From Afipia sp049747295 (GTDB lineage Bacteria; Pseudomonadota; Alphaproteobacteria; Rhizobiales; Xanthobacteraceae): a DNA stretch of 64,000 bases. Position 1 is the first letter of the stretch, and each line of letters starts with the position of its first letter. The DNA lies in the NCBI RefSeq assembly GCF_049747295.1, contig NZ_JBMHJM010000001.1, positions 4,092,001-4,156,000 of the forward strand, in the 5' to 3' direction. This document shows, one piece after another, positions 40,952-51,042 of this stretch. The notes below the pieces were generated by a model. The model did not search any database. It had not been told where the DNA came from and saw only the letters and a program-made list of their open reading frames with translations. A program made the translations under genes and the position numbers.

Positions 40952-43900
40952 ATGGGTATTGTCCGCTTCGCGTTACGCTTCCCTTACACGTTTTATGTGG
41001 TGGCCGCGCTCATTCTGTTTCTCGGTGTCGTCGCTAGCCGCGCAATGCCGACGGATATCTTTCCCGAGATCCGAATTCCCGTCGTCACTGTGATCTGGAC
41101 TGAAACCGGGCTCAGCACGCCGGAGATGGAACAGCGCGTCACCACCTACAGCCAGTATGCCATCAGCGCCAACGTGAACGGCATCAAGGACATCGAGGCG
41201 CAGACGTTCAACGGCATCTCGGTTCAGAAAATTTACTTCCAGTCTGATGTCAATCTCGACCTTGCCATTTCGCAGATCGTCGCCGCAACCAATTCGATCC
41301 GTGCGCTGCTGCCGCCTGGAATCCAGCCGCCTATCGTGGTGCAGTTCAACGCATCGAGCGTGCCGGTGCTGCAGATCAGCCTGACTTCCAACAAGCTCAG
41401 CGAACAACAGCTCTACGACTACGGCATCTACCGCATAAGGCAGCAATTGGCACCGATCCCAGGCATCACGCTCCCGACGCCGTCGGGCGGCAAATACCGC
41501 CAGATCATGGTCGACATCGATCCAACGAAACTCGTCGCCAAAGGCCTGACACCGCTGGACGTCGTGAACGCCGTCAACGCGCAGAACCTGACGCTGCCCG
41601 CCGGCACAGCGAAAATTGGTGACAGGCAATATACCGTGCGCACCAACGCGACGCCCGCGACCATCGAGGATCTCAACGACATTCCGATCAAGGTGGTGGA
41701 TGGTGCGACGGTGTTCGTGAAGGACGTCGGCCAGGTGCATGACGGCTGGCTGGTGCAGCAGAACGTGGTGCGCCAGAATGGCCGCCGATCGGTGCTGCTC
41801 AGCATCATCAAGAACGGCAACGCCTCGACGCTGAAGGTCGTCAACGCGGTGAAGGATGCGCTGGTGTCGGCACGGGCCGCGGCACCTCCCGGCCTCAACA
41901 TCAGCGAATTGTTCGACCAGTCGGTCTTTGTCAAGGACTCCATTGCGGGCGTGCTGCGCGAAGGCGCGATCGCGGCAGGCCTCACCGCACTGATGATCCT
42001 GTTGTTCCTCGGCTCGTGGCGCTCGACGCTGGTGGTGATGATCTCGATTCCGTTGTCGATCCTGACGTCGATCGTGGTGCTGTGGGCGATGGGCGAAACG
42101 CTCAACACCATGACGCTGGGCGGCCTTGCCCTGGCGGTGGGTATTCTCGTGGATGACTCCACGGTGACGATCGAGAACACGCACCGTCTGCTCACGGAAG
42201 ACCATCAGCCGTTGCCGCTGGCGACATTGCACGGCGCAGCAGGCATTGCCATTCCCACGCTGGTGTCGACGCTGGCGATTAGTTGCGTCTTCACCTCGGT
42301 GATCTTCCTTCATGGCCCTGCGAAATATCTGTTTACGCCGCTTGGACTTGCCGTGGTGTTCGCCATGCTGGCGTCCTACGGCCTGTCGCGCACGCTGACG
42401 CCCATCACCATCGGCCTGTTGCTGAAGAACGAGCGCCACGATGCCACGTCGCGCAACTGGTTCGCGCGAGCGCATCATGCGTTTGAGCACGGATTCGAAC
42501 ACATGCGGCAGGGCTATGTCGCGCTGCTCAATATGCTGCTGCATCGGCGCGTGATCATTCCAATCATCAGCGTTCTGGTCCTTGGGCTTGGGGGCACCAT
42601 GCTCACACTGGTCGGTCGCGATTTCTTCCCGGCAATCGACGGTGGACAGATCCAGTTGCACGTCCGCGCACCGGCCGGTACGCGCATCGAGAGAACCGAG
42701 AAGATCTTCCAGGCTGTCGAAGACAAAATCCGTCAAGTCATTCCAGCGAAGGACCGACAGCTGATCGTCGACAACATCGGCCTTCCGGCCCGCAGTTATA
42801 ATCTGGCCTTCACCGACGGTTCGACCATCGGCGTCAATGACGGCGTCATTCTTGTGTCCCTTAAAGAGGGACATGCGCCGACCGCGGGCTATGTGCGCAA
42901 GCTACGCGAGGTGCTGCCGGCCGCGTTTCCCGAGGACCAGTTCTATTTCCAGGCGGCCGATATCGTGACCCAGATTCTGAATTTCGGTCTTCCGGCGCAG
43001 ATCGATGTCCGCACCGTCGGCTATGACCGCGCCAACAATCTGAAAGTGGCGGACGAGCTGCGCCAGCGCATCGCTGCGATCCCGGGCATTGCGGACGCGC
43101 ATTTGCAACAGGAGGTCGATGGGCCGGCGTTTTACGCCAACATCGACCGCGCCCGCGCCGCGCAGCTTGGACTGAATGCACAGACCATCGCCAACAATGT
43201 CAATGTGAGCCTGAGTTCGTCCGAGCAGGTAGCGCCGAATTTCTGGACCGATCCCAAGTCCGGCATTCCGTATTATCTCGCAGTGCAGACGCCGGAACGC
43301 GACGTCAGCTCCCTGAACGATTTGCGCAACACCCCGGTGTCAACATCGCTGTCGTCGACGGTCAGCGGCGGCCCGGTGCCTGGATTGCTCAGCAATGTCG
43401 CTACGCTGAAGCGTGACACTGTGCCGACGAATTCCAATCAGGCCAATATTCAGCCGGTCTACGAAGTCTATGCCAGCGCGCAGGGGAAAGACCTCGGCAG
43501 CATCTCGGCGCAGATCAACCACATCGTCAGCGATCTGCAGAAGCAGATGAAGCCCGGCAACAGCATTCAGGTCATCGGCCAGATCCAGAGCATGAATGAC
43601 GCCTTTATGGATCTCGGCATTGGACTCCTGTTCGCGGCGGTGTTCGTCTACATGCTGATGGTGGTGAACTACCAGAATTTCGGCGATCCGTTCGTCGTCA
43701 TTCTTGCGCTGCCGGCCACGCTGTGCGGCATTCTCACCATGCTGTTCATCACCGGCACCACGTTGAACGTGCCGTCCTTGATGGGTGCCATCATGGCAAC
43801 CGGCGTGGCCTCCGCAAATTCCATCCTGCTGGTGACGTTCGCGCGCGAGCAGCAGCTCGCGGGCCGGACGTCGTTCGAGGCTGCCATCGATGCCGGGCAC

Positions 43901-44134
43901 ACCCGTATCCGTCCCGTGTTGATGACGGCGGCTGCAATGATTGTCGGCATGATCCCGATGGCCATCGGCGGCGCAGGTGAGGAGCAGAATGCGGCGTTGG
44001 CACGCGCCGTGATCGGCGGACTGTTGTTCGCAACACCAACGACATTGCTGGTCGTGCCGTATCTGTTCGCCTGGTTGCGAAGAGGCAATGACGGACAGAC
44101 CGCGCATGGCGTGTTCGAGGAGGGCACGATATGA
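40952..44134 (+). CDS. RND efflux transporter (AcrB/HAE1-type superfamily)
   Basis: The 1060-residue protein has the RND layout: helix 1 near FALRFPYTFYVVAALILFLG, two large periplasmic loops and twelve helices. The proton-relay aspartates D401-D402 are in GILVDDSTVTIEN. The second half carries GVASANSILLVTFAREQQLA. It uses proton flow to export drugs, solvents or metals with the adaptor encoded by the overlapping next gene. The order pump-then-adaptor and the absence of a third, outer-membrane gene imply it uses a channel encoded elsewhere. Confidence 0.94.
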   Translation: MGIVRFALRFPYTFYVVAALILFLGVVASRAMPTDIFPEIRIPVVTVIWTETGLSTPEMEQRVTTYSQYAISANVNGIKDIEAQTFNGISVQKIYFQSDVNLDLAISQIVAATNSIRALLPPGIQPPIVVQFNASSVPVLQISLTSNKLSEQQLYDYGIYRIRQQLAPIPGITLPTPSGGKYRQIMVDIDPTKLVAKGLTPLDVVNAVNAQNLTLPAGTAKIGDRQYTVRTNATPATIEDLNDIPIKVVDGATVFVKDVGQVHDGWLVQQNVVRQNGRRSVLLSIIKNGNASTLKVVNAVKDALVSARAAAPPGLNISELFDQSVFVKDSIAGVLREGAIAAGLTALMILLFLGSWRSTLVVMISIPLSILTSIVVLWAMGETLNTMTLGGLALAVGILVDDSTVTIENTHRLLTEDHQPLPLATLHGAAGIAIPTLVSTLAISCVFTSVIFLHGPAKYLFTPLGLAVVFAMLASYGLSRTLTPITIGLLLKNERHDATSRNWFARAHHAFEHGFEHMRQGYVALLNMLLHRRVIIPIISVLVLGLGGTMLTLVGRDFFPAIDGGQIQLHVRAPAGTRIERTEKIFQAVEDKIRQVIPAKDRQLIVDNIGLPARSYNLAFTDGSTIGVNDGVILVSLKEGHAPTAGYVRKLREVLPAAFPEDQFYFQAADIVTQILNFGLPAQIDVRTVGYDRANNLKVADELRQRIAAIPGIADAHLQQEVDGPAFYANIDRARAAQLGLNAQTIANNVNVSLSSSEQVAPNFWTDPKSGIPYYLAVQTPERDVSSLNDLRNTPVSTSLSSTVSGGPVPGLLSNVATLKRDTVPTNSNQANIQPVYEVYASAQGKDLGSISAQINHIVSDLQKQMKPGNSIQVIGQIQSMNDAFMDLGIGLLFAAVFVYMLMVVNYQNFGDPFVVILALPATLCGILTMLFITGTTLNVPSLMGAIMATGVASANSILLVTFAREQQLAGRTSFEAAIDAGHTRIRPVLMTAAAMIVGMIPMAIGGAGEEQNAALARAVIGGLLFATPTTLLVVPYLFAWLRRGNDGQTAHGVFEEGTI

Positions 44135-45408
44135 ATTCGATGGATCCACTGACACCACCTTATATCCCTGTCCCCGAGGAGAGCCGCGAGATAAACCGGG
44201 AGACCAGGCCGGACTCGGCGCCCGCGCAGCACAAAGGGCGCGGCGCGCGGGTGTTCGGCCTCGGTGTTCTCGGCCTGCTTGTGGTCGGGCTCGCCTTCGG
44301 TGCGCGAAATCACTACGAGCAGAACCTTGCGGTGGCGGCGGCTGCTGAAGCGCAGCGCGATCTCACCCCTCAAGTGCGTGTCGCAACCGTGAAGCCGAGC
44401 GGCTACGATGCTGTCGTGAGCCTGCCCGCCACGACATCAGCGTTCGCGGTGGCCAATATCTTCGCGCGGGCCAGCGGCTACATTGATAAACGAGAAGTCG
44501 ACATCGGCGATCATGTCAAGAAAGGCCAACTGCTCGCCGACATTGTCGCGCCGGAGCTCGATCACCAGATCGCCCAGGCGGAAGCGACATTGGGCCAGCT
44601 CAAGGCGGCGCTGCAGCAGGCGCAGGCCAATATGGAGCTTGCGAACGTGACGTGGAAGCGCGACGAGCCGCTGGTGAAGCAAGGCTGGGTGACTCCGCAA
44701 CAGGGCACGACCGACGTGCAGACGCTGAAGGCCGATCAGGCCGCGGTCGGCGTCGCGCAGGCCAATGTGAACGCCCAGGATGCGCAATTGCTGGTGCTGC
44801 ATCAGCAGAAGCTGTATCAGCAGGTGGTGGCGCCGTTTGACGGCGTGATCACGCAACGCAATGTGGATGTCGGCAGCCTGGTGCAGGCCGATGCCACCAG
44901 CGGCACATTCATGTTCACGCTGATGCAAGGCAATGTGATCCGCACACAGGTGTATGTGCCGCAAGATCAGGCGTTCGGTCTGCATCCGGGCGCGGATGCC
45001 GTGATCCGCGTTCCTGAAATTCCGAACCGCACGTTCCCCGGCAAGGTGACGCGCATTGCTGATGCCTTGCAGCCGGGCTCGCGCACGCTGCTCACCGAAA
45101 TCGATATCCCGAATCCCGATGGCGTACTGACGCCGGGGATTTACTGCACGGTCGAATTGCACATCCCGCAGGCGGCCGCCAGTGTCACTGTGCCCGCGGA
45201 CTCGATCATCTTCAACGCGAGCGGCGTGCATGTGGCCGTGGTGCAGAATGGGGTCGCGCATCTGCGCAAGGTCAACGTGGCGCGTGATCTCGGCACCGAG
45301 GTCGAACTGCGCGACGGCGTGAAGCAGGGCGAGAGCGTCATCCTCAATCCATCGGTCGATCTCGCCGAAGGAGCGAAGGTGAAGACGGCGGTGGACAGGA
45401 ATACGTAA
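44131..45408 (+). CDS. RND periplasmic adaptor (HlyD/MFP family)
   Basis: This 425-residue protein has a single N-terminal membrane anchor (VFGLGVLGLLVVGLAFGARN), lipoyl half motifs (FARASGYIDKREVDIGDHVK and VVAPFDGVITQRNVDVGSLV), an intervening coiled coil and beta-barrel and membrane-proximal domains (GIYCTVELHIPQAAASVTVP). GAGGAGGGC precedes the ATG, which overlaps the RND stop by four bases. It couples the pump to an outer-membrane factor. Confidence 0.93.
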   Translation: MNSMDPLTPPYIPVPEESREINRETRPDSAPAQHKGRGARVFGLGVLGLLVVGLAFGARNHYEQNLAVAAAAEAQRDLTPQVRVATVKPSGYDAVVSLPATTSAFAVANIFARASGYIDKREVDIGDHVKKGQLLADIVAPELDHQIAQAEATLGQLKAALQQAQANMELANVTWKRDEPLVKQGWVTPQQGTTDVQTLKADQAAVGVAQANVNAQDAQLLVLHQQKLYQQVVAPFDGVITQRNVDVGSLVQADATSGTFMFTLMQGNVIRTQVYVPQDQAFGLHPGADAVIRVPEIPNRTFPGKVTRIADALQPGSRTLLTEIDIPNPDGVLTPGIYCTVELHIPQAAASVTVPADSIIFNASGVHVAVVQNGVAHLRKVNVARDLGTEVELRDGVKQGESVILNPSVDLAEGAKVKTAVDRNT

Positions 45409-45437
45409 GGGGCGGGTTCTCTCGGCGGCCCATCTCC

Positions 45438-47195
45438 TTACAAATCGATCACCACATCGCCCTGCGGCCGTGAGCAGCAGATTAGCACGTTGCCGGCGGC
45501 CGGGGCATCGATGGGATCGGGCTGGTAGGCGACGGTCCCGGCCACGAGTCCTGACTCACAGTTGTGACAGACGCCGGTACGGCACGACCATCGCACGGGA
45601 ACGTCGCACGCTTCCGCAAGCTCAAGCAGACTCTGAAATTGCGGACTCCAGTTGACGTTCAGGCCGCTGCGCGCGAACGATACCAGCGGTCCGGTGCCCG
45701 CAGGTGCAGCGGGCGGATGAGGCGGCTTGGCGGGCGTAGCCGCGATGCCCGGCGTGCTGGAAGGGCCCGCGCCGAACAGCTCGGTATGGATGCGGTCCGC
45801 CGCGATGCCCCACGCGGCAAGGCCGGCGGTGAGATCGCTCATGAAAGCCGACGGTCCGCAGATGAAAAAATCCGCATCGTGCGGCACGCCGAGCTCTTGC
45901 AGCATCGCGATGTTCAGGCGGCCACGCGCATCGAAACCGACGCCCGGTTGATCTTCCGCGTCGGGTGCGCTGTAGCGGATGTGGCTGTGGCCGTTGGCCA
46001 GGTCCTCGATGAGCGTGCGGGCTTCCGTGGCGAACGGATGCTCGCGGCCGTTGCGGGCGCCGTAGATCCACCACACCTCCCGCGGTGACGCTTCCACCAC
46101 CAGCGTGTGAAGCATCGCGATGACAGGTGTTGCGCCGATCCCTGCGCTCAGCAGCACAACGGGTGAGTTCCCCGAGCGAAGTGTGAAGCTGCCGCGCGGC
46201 GCGCTCACATCGAGCACGTCGCCGACCTTGACCGTCGCGTTGATGTAGGCGCCGGCCACGCCATGCGGCTCCTGTTTCACGCTGATGCGATAGCTGCGCA
46301 CATTGGGTTCTGCCGAGAGGGAGTAGCTGCGCAGGATCGCGGGCGTATCCGGCGAGCGTATGAGCCGCAGCACGACGAACTGGCCGGGATTGGCCGCCGC
46401 GAGCGGGAGCCCATCCGTGGGCTCAAGCTCCAGCGACACCACATCGCTGCTTTCGCGTATTTTGTTCGACACCCGGAGCGAGCGGAAGCCAGCCCATGCC
46501 GGTGGCGGCGAGAGGGCAGGGCCCAGTCCCGCGTTTCCTGTGATGCCGGCTTGCTCCTGGTCGCGCAGCGCCTGAAAAGACGCACGCCAGCCTGCGCTCA
46601 GGGATGAAATCCGCAACGCGCGTTCAAGCTGATCACGCGGGTGACCGGGCTTGTAGAGCAGCGCATTGACCTCGGACACGCTCATGCGCTCCGGCCCTGT
46701 CGAGACCTTTATGATCTCGTCACCGGCCGTGACGTCGCCTTCTTCCACGACGCGAAAATAGAAGCCGGGCCGGTTGTGCGCCACCAGGAGTGCCGCCATG
46801 CGCGGCTCGTTCATGCGGATGCCGACGCGGTAGCAGGTGACGCGCGGCTGCGAGACCTCGAACAGCGCCTTGCCGATGCGATAGCGATCGCCGATGCACA
46901 CCTCCTGGTCGGAGGGGCCGTCGATGGTGAAATTCTCGCCGAATTGTCCGAAAGCGAAGTCGTTGCGGCCCAACTCGCGTTGCCAGTAACGATAAGAGTC
47001 GATCTGATAGACGAAGACGGCGCGGTGCTCGCCGCCATGTCCGGCGAGGTCGCCTTGCCCGTCGCCATCGACGTTAAGCCGCCGCACCATCCGCGGGCCC
47101 TGAACCGCGGTCTTCCACACGCTGGTGAAGACGGTGCGGCCTTGCCAATCCATATTCCGCGGCATGCCGACATTCACGGAGAGCAGTGACGGCAT
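45438..47195 (-). CDS. MOSC domain - flavin/NAD(P)H reductase - [2Fe-2S] ferredoxin fusion
   Basis: The 585-residue protein has three parts. Residues about 30-165 are a MOSC domain with the conserved Cys in PRVTCYRVGIRMNE (C121) and GHGGEHRAVFVYQ. Residues about 245-490 are a ferredoxin-NADP reductase-like module (RSYSLSAEPNVRSYRISVKQ for flavin, VVLLSAGIGATPVIAML for NAD). The last 80 are a plant-type ferredoxin with CRTGVCHNC and a final Cys in LICCSRPQ. MOSC proteins bind molybdenum or sulfur ligands; this looks like a self-contained electron chain delivering electrons to a molybdo- or sulfur-dependent reduction such as of N-hydroxylated compounds. AAGGACGTCAG precedes the ATG. Confidence 0.9.
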   Translation of the reverse strand: MPSLLSVNVGMPRNMDWQGRTVFTSVWKTAVQGPRMVRRLNVDGDGQGDLAGHGGEHRAVFVYQIDSYRYWQRELGRNDFAFGQFGENFTIDGPSDQEVCIGDRYRIGKALFEVSQPRVTCYRVGIRMNEPRMAALLVAHNRPGFYFRVVEEGDVTAGDEIIKVSTGPERMSVSEVNALLYKPGHPRDQLERALRISSLSAGWRASFQALRDQEQAGITGNAGLGPALSPPPAWAGFRSLRVSNKIRESSDVVSLELEPTDGLPLAAANPGQFVVLRLIRSPDTPAILRSYSLSAEPNVRSYRISVKQEPHGVAGAYINATVKVGDVLDVSAPRGSFTLRSGNSPVVLLSAGIGATPVIAMLHTLVVEASPREVWWIYGARNGREHPFATEARTLIEDLANGHSHIRYSAPDAEDQPGVGFDARGRLNIAMLQELGVPHDADFFICGPSAFMSDLTAGLAAWGIAADRIHTELFGAGPSSTPGIAATPAKPPHPPAAPAGTGPLVSFARSGLNVNWSPQFQSLLELAEACDVPVRWSCRTGVCHNCESGLVAGTVAYQPDPIDAPAAGNVLICCSRPQGDVVIDL

Positions 47196-47237
47196 CTGAC
47201 GTCCTTTCGTGCTGACCCGCAGTTCGCCCGATTGGCT

Positions 47238-48149
47238 TCAAGCCCAGGGAGTCTCTGTGATATCCGAACCTTCGGTTACGGGCGAAGCGGCGCGTCCGGC
47301 GATTTCCTCCACGGTAAGACTGCGGTCGATGCCGTGCTCGACCACGGTCTGGCCCGGCTCCTGTTTGAGCTGAACGCCATCGAGATGCACCCGCACTTTA
47401 TCCGGCTCGAAAGAGATCAGGCCGGAGATGCGCGCGACTTCAGTCCACGCGTTCGGATAGCACCATGCGGCGCGGCGTGCGTCGCCGATGTCGTAATAAC
47501 TGGCAATGCCTTTGTAGGGGCAGAAGGTCTGTCCTTCCACGGGCTTGATCTGAGCCTCCTCGATGTCGGCGCGCGGGACATACCAGCGCGGCGCGAAACC
47601 GGATTCGAACAGCACCAATGGGCGTTTGCTATCCGCCACGAGGTGGTCGCCGCTGCGGACCTGCAAATGGCGCGAGGTCTGGCGAATGTCGATGCGATGA
47701 TAGGCGTCGGCGGCATGGCCGACGATGCGCTCGTCTTCCTCAAAAAATGCGTCCATGGCGGGCCACGCGAACGCGACGCGTCCTTGCAGCTCGCGGGCGT
47801 GGGCGGGCAGCTGTGCGAATTGCCATGCTGCGCGCTGTTTTCGGTGTTCGCCTGCGCGCACGGTAAACCACGAGGTCGGCCCAAGGTCGCGATGTTGCGA
47901 GGTGAATGTGTCGGGCTCCAGCGTGCCGGCAACAATGCTGTCTTGCGGGAAGTAAGCCACGGGATAACGACCGGGCTCGTGAAGCAGAACGACGTCCTCG
48001 CTGTCGGCGATCCAGGCTCCGTTGAAGCGCACGCGCATGCGCCGCCGCAACGGCTCGGCGTAGAGCAGCCGTTCCGGCAAAGGATCCGGAACGAGAAAGC
48101 GGCCGACGCGTCCCAGTGAAAGAGGCCCTTGCTGCCAGGACAATCCCAT
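47238..48149 (-). CDS. Tandem DUF427 protein
   Basis: The 303-residue protein has two DUF427 modules. The first contains MRVRFNGAWIADSEDVVLLH and YPVAYFPQDSI; the second contains HLVADSKRPLVLFESGFAPR, WYVPRADIEE and QTFCPYKGIASYYDIG. DUF427 proteins are small beta-rich domains of unknown function. AAGGAAACAGCA precedes ATG 48149. It lies 42 bases upstream of the MOSC fusion on the same strand, so the two are probably one transcript, a link worth noting. Confidence 0.88.
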   Translation of the reverse strand: MGLSWQQGPLSLGRVGRFLVPDPLPERLLYAEPLRRRMRVRFNGAWIADSEDVVLLHEPGRYPVAYFPQDSIVAGTLEPDTFTSQHRDLGPTSWFTVRAGEHRKQRAAWQFAQLPAHARELQGRVAFAWPAMDAFFEEDERIVGHAADAYHRIDIRQTSRHLQVRSGDHLVADSKRPLVLFESGFAPRWYVPRADIEEAQIKPVEGQTFCPYKGIASYYDIGDARRAAWCYPNAWTEVARISGLISFEPDKVRVHLDGVQLKQEPGQTVVEHGIDRSLTVEEIAGRAASPVTEGSDITETPWA

Positions 48150-48825
48150 TGCTGTTTCCTTACAATGCCTCCGGCTCATGTCGCGGAGAGGTGAGGGGAA
48201 ATATGGAAGTCAATTGATGGCGTATCGATGATGCCAGCACTGGCGACGAGTTACTTCTTCCGATTGAGGGCGTGAACACATCCATCGCACGTTTGATCGA
48301 TACCAAATCCTCGTTGCAGCGAGATCGCGCGACAAGTTTATGCTGGGAATGTTGGCCGTCGCGACCACACGTATGTGAAGTTGTGCAATCGACGGCTGCG
48401 TGAACGGCATCAACACAGCCGACAATTGCCGTCGGAAAAAGCACGATCTCAGTTTGGCCCGGTTTCCGACTTATTAATGTCTGTTCATAGTTCCATCACA
48501 TCTCGGTGACTCCCCGTCGCGTTCGAGGCGGCATCTGCTGAGGGATGGAGACGGCAGAGTCACATACAGGTGCGCGCGGCCTCGCGACAGTTTTGCCAGC
48601 CGCGTGATTAGTTCTTGGAATGCAAATTTAACATCCAACGCTTCGCTTTAAATTCCACGACAATGACAACCAGCATCACCTGCGGACAGGTGCTTTCCCG
48701 TGCGGCGCAATTCGTCGCTTGGAGGAAGGTCTCTCTCGCGTTCAAGGAAACGTTCAACGGCCACATGGCTGCGTCGCCGATCGGCGACTGCGGAGCAATG
48801 GTCATGCGTTATTGAGGAGTAGCGT
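48150..48825. other. 676-base intergenic region, mostly unexplained
   Basis: No solid gene was seen. A 50-codon reading (48663-48815) ends 10 bases before the next start but lacks a ribosome site. A CCGAC...GTCGG hairpin with an A run lies near 48420-48440. Confidence 0.4.
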
Positions 48826-49407
48826 ATGAGTACCCTGAGTTCAGACGACCATCTCACCCCCCACAATCCGTTATATTATGCGCCGCGCCGGTTGCGTGAA
48901 AAACCGCAGCGGTCGTCAGCTTCGTCTGCAGAAGCAAGATTGGAACGTCTTCGGCGGCTCAATTCCCCACCACCTGTGCATGACGTTTTGCTTGAACAAG
49001 CGGTCGCCGAAGCGTTGAGCCGTCCGCACGAGCCCGAGGTCCGTCGCGAGGCGCCTGGATTTGAACGGCAACGGCGAAGCGGCTGGCTTCGCGTCGTCGT
49101 TCGCTCCGCTGCCGCCGTCGGCATCGCAGCCGTCGTTGCATTTCTCATCGTCGTCATGGTTCCTGTCGCGCAAGACCATGCAGGGCAGGCCGACGGCTCC
49201 AGCCTTTCCATGTCCGGGATATTGAATTCGGTCAAAGCTGCTTTTGATCCGCCTCGGCAAAAAGCCGCTGACGTGAAACCTGCTCGGTCTGAAGTTGAGA
49301 CACTCCTTGCGTCAAGCCGGAGCACGCCTGTTGCGACGAAGGAGCAATCCGACACGCTGCTTCAGCAGTTTTTGCAATGGCAGGGAAAGCCGGCCGAAGT
49401 GCACTGA
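48826..49407 (+). CDS. Single-pass membrane protein of unknown function
   Basis: The 193-residue protein has a charged cytoplasmic head with a short helix (HDVLLEQAVAEALSRPHEPE), one membrane helix at about 95-113 (AAVGIAAVVAFLIVVMVPVA) and a periplasmic tail of 80 residues ending in a helix (SDTLLQQFLQWQ). GAGGAG precedes the ATG. I do not recognise the family. It lies 87 bases upstream of the orphan solute-binding protein, so its periplasmic tail may interact with that protein, a testable inference. Confidence 0.75.
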   Translation: MSTLSSDDHLTPHNPLYYAPRRLREKPQRSSASSAEARLERLRRLNSPPPVHDVLLEQAVAEALSRPHEPEVRREAPGFERQRRSGWLRVVVRSAAAVGIAAVVAFLIVVMVPVAQDHAGQADGSSLSMSGILNSVKAAFDPPRQKAADVKPARSEVETLLASSRSTPVATKEQSDTLLQQFLQWQGKPAEVH

Positions 49408-49494
49408 TGACTTCTTGCTGACAATTGAGACAGGGGAACAATTGACGATGCGTCACGACAGGTCCAGTCTGAGTTCGGTCTCGTGGAGGCAGCG

Positions 49495-51042
49495 ATGACC
49501 TCTCGTTGGATTGCTTTCGCATTTGGCGTTGTGCTCGCAGGCTCCGCGAGTGCGGCGCCGGGTGACAAGGTCGATGTCGTCCGCGAGCTTGCGGGGCGCG
49601 TCGGGCCGGTTGTCGGCGCGGCGTTGGCCTGTCCGGACATCGCGCGGCCCCGCATACGGGCTATCGTCAATAAATTCGCGTCGGTAATCAGGGAAGCCTC
49701 GGCCAACGAGACTGAACGCACGGACCTGACGCAGCAGCTCGATCGCACGGTCGCGGACGGCCGCAACGCCGTCACCGCGGGACAAATGGATTGCGGATCG
49801 GCGGACCGCCGGCTCGCCGATCTCGAACGGTCACTGGGGGGACCAGCTTCGCCCGCGGCAAACGCGCCGGCTGTGCCTTCGCCGTCCATTGCGGCAGCCG
49901 CACCGGCTGCAACCGGCTCACCGGTTCGTGGTGTAACCGATCGGGAAATCAAGTTCGGAATTTCCGCACCATTCTCCGGCCCCGCCAAGGAATTGGGCCG
50001 TCAGATGAAACTCGGCATCGACACGGCGTTCAGCCGCGTCAATGACGCCGGGGGCGTGGACGGCAGGATGCTGCGGCTCGTTGCGGCGGATGACGGCTAT
50101 GAGCCGACGCGCACCGCGGAAACGATGAAGCAGCTCTACGAGAAAGAGCAGGTTTTCGGCATCATCGGCAATGTCGGCACACCCACCGCGGCTGTCGCGG
50201 TGCCATATGCGCTCGAACGAAAGTTATTGTTCTTCGGCGCGTTCTCAGGTTCGAACGTGCTGCGGCGCGATCCACCCGACCGCTACGTATTCAACTATCG
50301 TGCAAGCTACGCGGAGGAAACCGACGCTGTGGTGCACTATCTCGTGAAGGTGCGCCGGCTACAGCCCAGGCAGATCGCGGTTTTCGCCCAGCAGGATGCG
50401 TATGGCGATTCAGGATTCGCCGGCGTCGCCAAGGCGATGCGCGCGCTCAATCCGCGTGACAGCACGGTGCTGCGGCTGAACTACAAGCGAAATACCGTGG
50501 ATGTGGATGATGCGATCAATCAACTGAAGGCGCAGAAGACGCCCATCAAGGCGGTCGTGATGGTGGCGACCTATCGGGCGGCTGCAAAATTTATCGAGAA
50601 AACGCACAGCCTCATACCCGGACTGATCTACACCAATGTGTCGTTCGTGGGCAGCACGGCGTTGGCGGATGAATTGATGCTGTTGGGTTCGCGTTACGCC
50701 AACGGGGTGATCGTGACGCAGGTGGTGCCGGCGGTGTCGGGCTATTCATCTTCGATTCTCGAATACAAAACCGCACTCGCCAAGTATTTCCCCGGGGAGG
50801 CGCCGGATTACGTCTCCCTCGAGGGCTACATTGCGGCAAACCTGCTGGTGGAGGCTCTCAAGCGTAACGGTCCCCAACTCGATACCGAGAAGCTGGTCAA
50901 TACTCTGGAGAGTATGACCAATGTCGATATGGGGCTCGGCACACCGCTCAGCTTTGGCCGTTCGGAGCATCAGGCCTCTCACAAAGTGTGGGGGACGGCG
51001 TTGGATGAGACCGGGAAGTACCAGGCCATCGAACTGGAGTAG
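49495..51042 (+). CDS. Orphan periplasmic binding protein with an N-terminal helical extension
   Basis: The 515-residue product has a signal peptide (ending SASAAPG), a predicted helical stretch with two cysteines (ALACPDIARPRIRAIVNKFA... to GQMDCGSADRRLADLERSLG, about residues 35-115), an Ala/Pro linker and then a type I binding domain starting VTDREIKFGISAPFSGPAKE. The binding domain matches branched-chain-type receptors, but no permease or ATPase gene is nearby. GTGGAGGCAGCG precedes ATG 49495. The extension and orphan status suggest a sensor role or a receptor shared with distant transporters. Confidence 0.85.
   Translation: MTSRWIAFAFGVVLAGSASAAPGDKVDVVRELAGRVGPVVGAALACPDIARPRIRAIVNKFASVIREASANETERTDLTQQLDRTVADGRNAVTAGQMDCGSADRRLADLERSLGGPASPAANAPAVPSPSIAAAAPAATGSPVRGVTDREIKFGISAPFSGPAKELGRQMKLGIDTAFSRVNDAGGVDGRMLRLVAADDGYEPTRTAETMKQLYEKEQVFGIIGNVGTPTAAVAVPYALERKLLFFGAFSGSNVLRRDPPDRYVFNYRASYAEETDAVVHYLVKVRRLQPRQIAVFAQQDAYGDSGFAGVAKAMRALNPRDSTVLRLNYKRNTVDVDDAINQLKAQKTPIKAVVMVATYRAAAKFIEKTHSLIPGLIYTNVSFVGSTALADELMLLGSRYANGVIVTQVVPAVSGYSSSILEYKTALAKYFPGEAPDYVSLEGYIAANLLVEALKRNGPQLDTEKLVNTLESMTNVDMGLGTPLSFGRSEHQASHKVWGTALDETGKYQAIELE

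Noticed and set aside
40973..42874. 633-codon open frame on the minus strand opposite the RND pump
   Set aside because: Composition is His/Arg/Asp-rich with no domain look; it mirrors the codon bias of the strongly supported plus-strand RND gene.
48663..48815. 50-codon plus-strand frame ending just before the single-pass membrane protein gene
   Set aside because: No ribosome site at its ATG and no recognisable sequence; its closeness to the next start may be chance.
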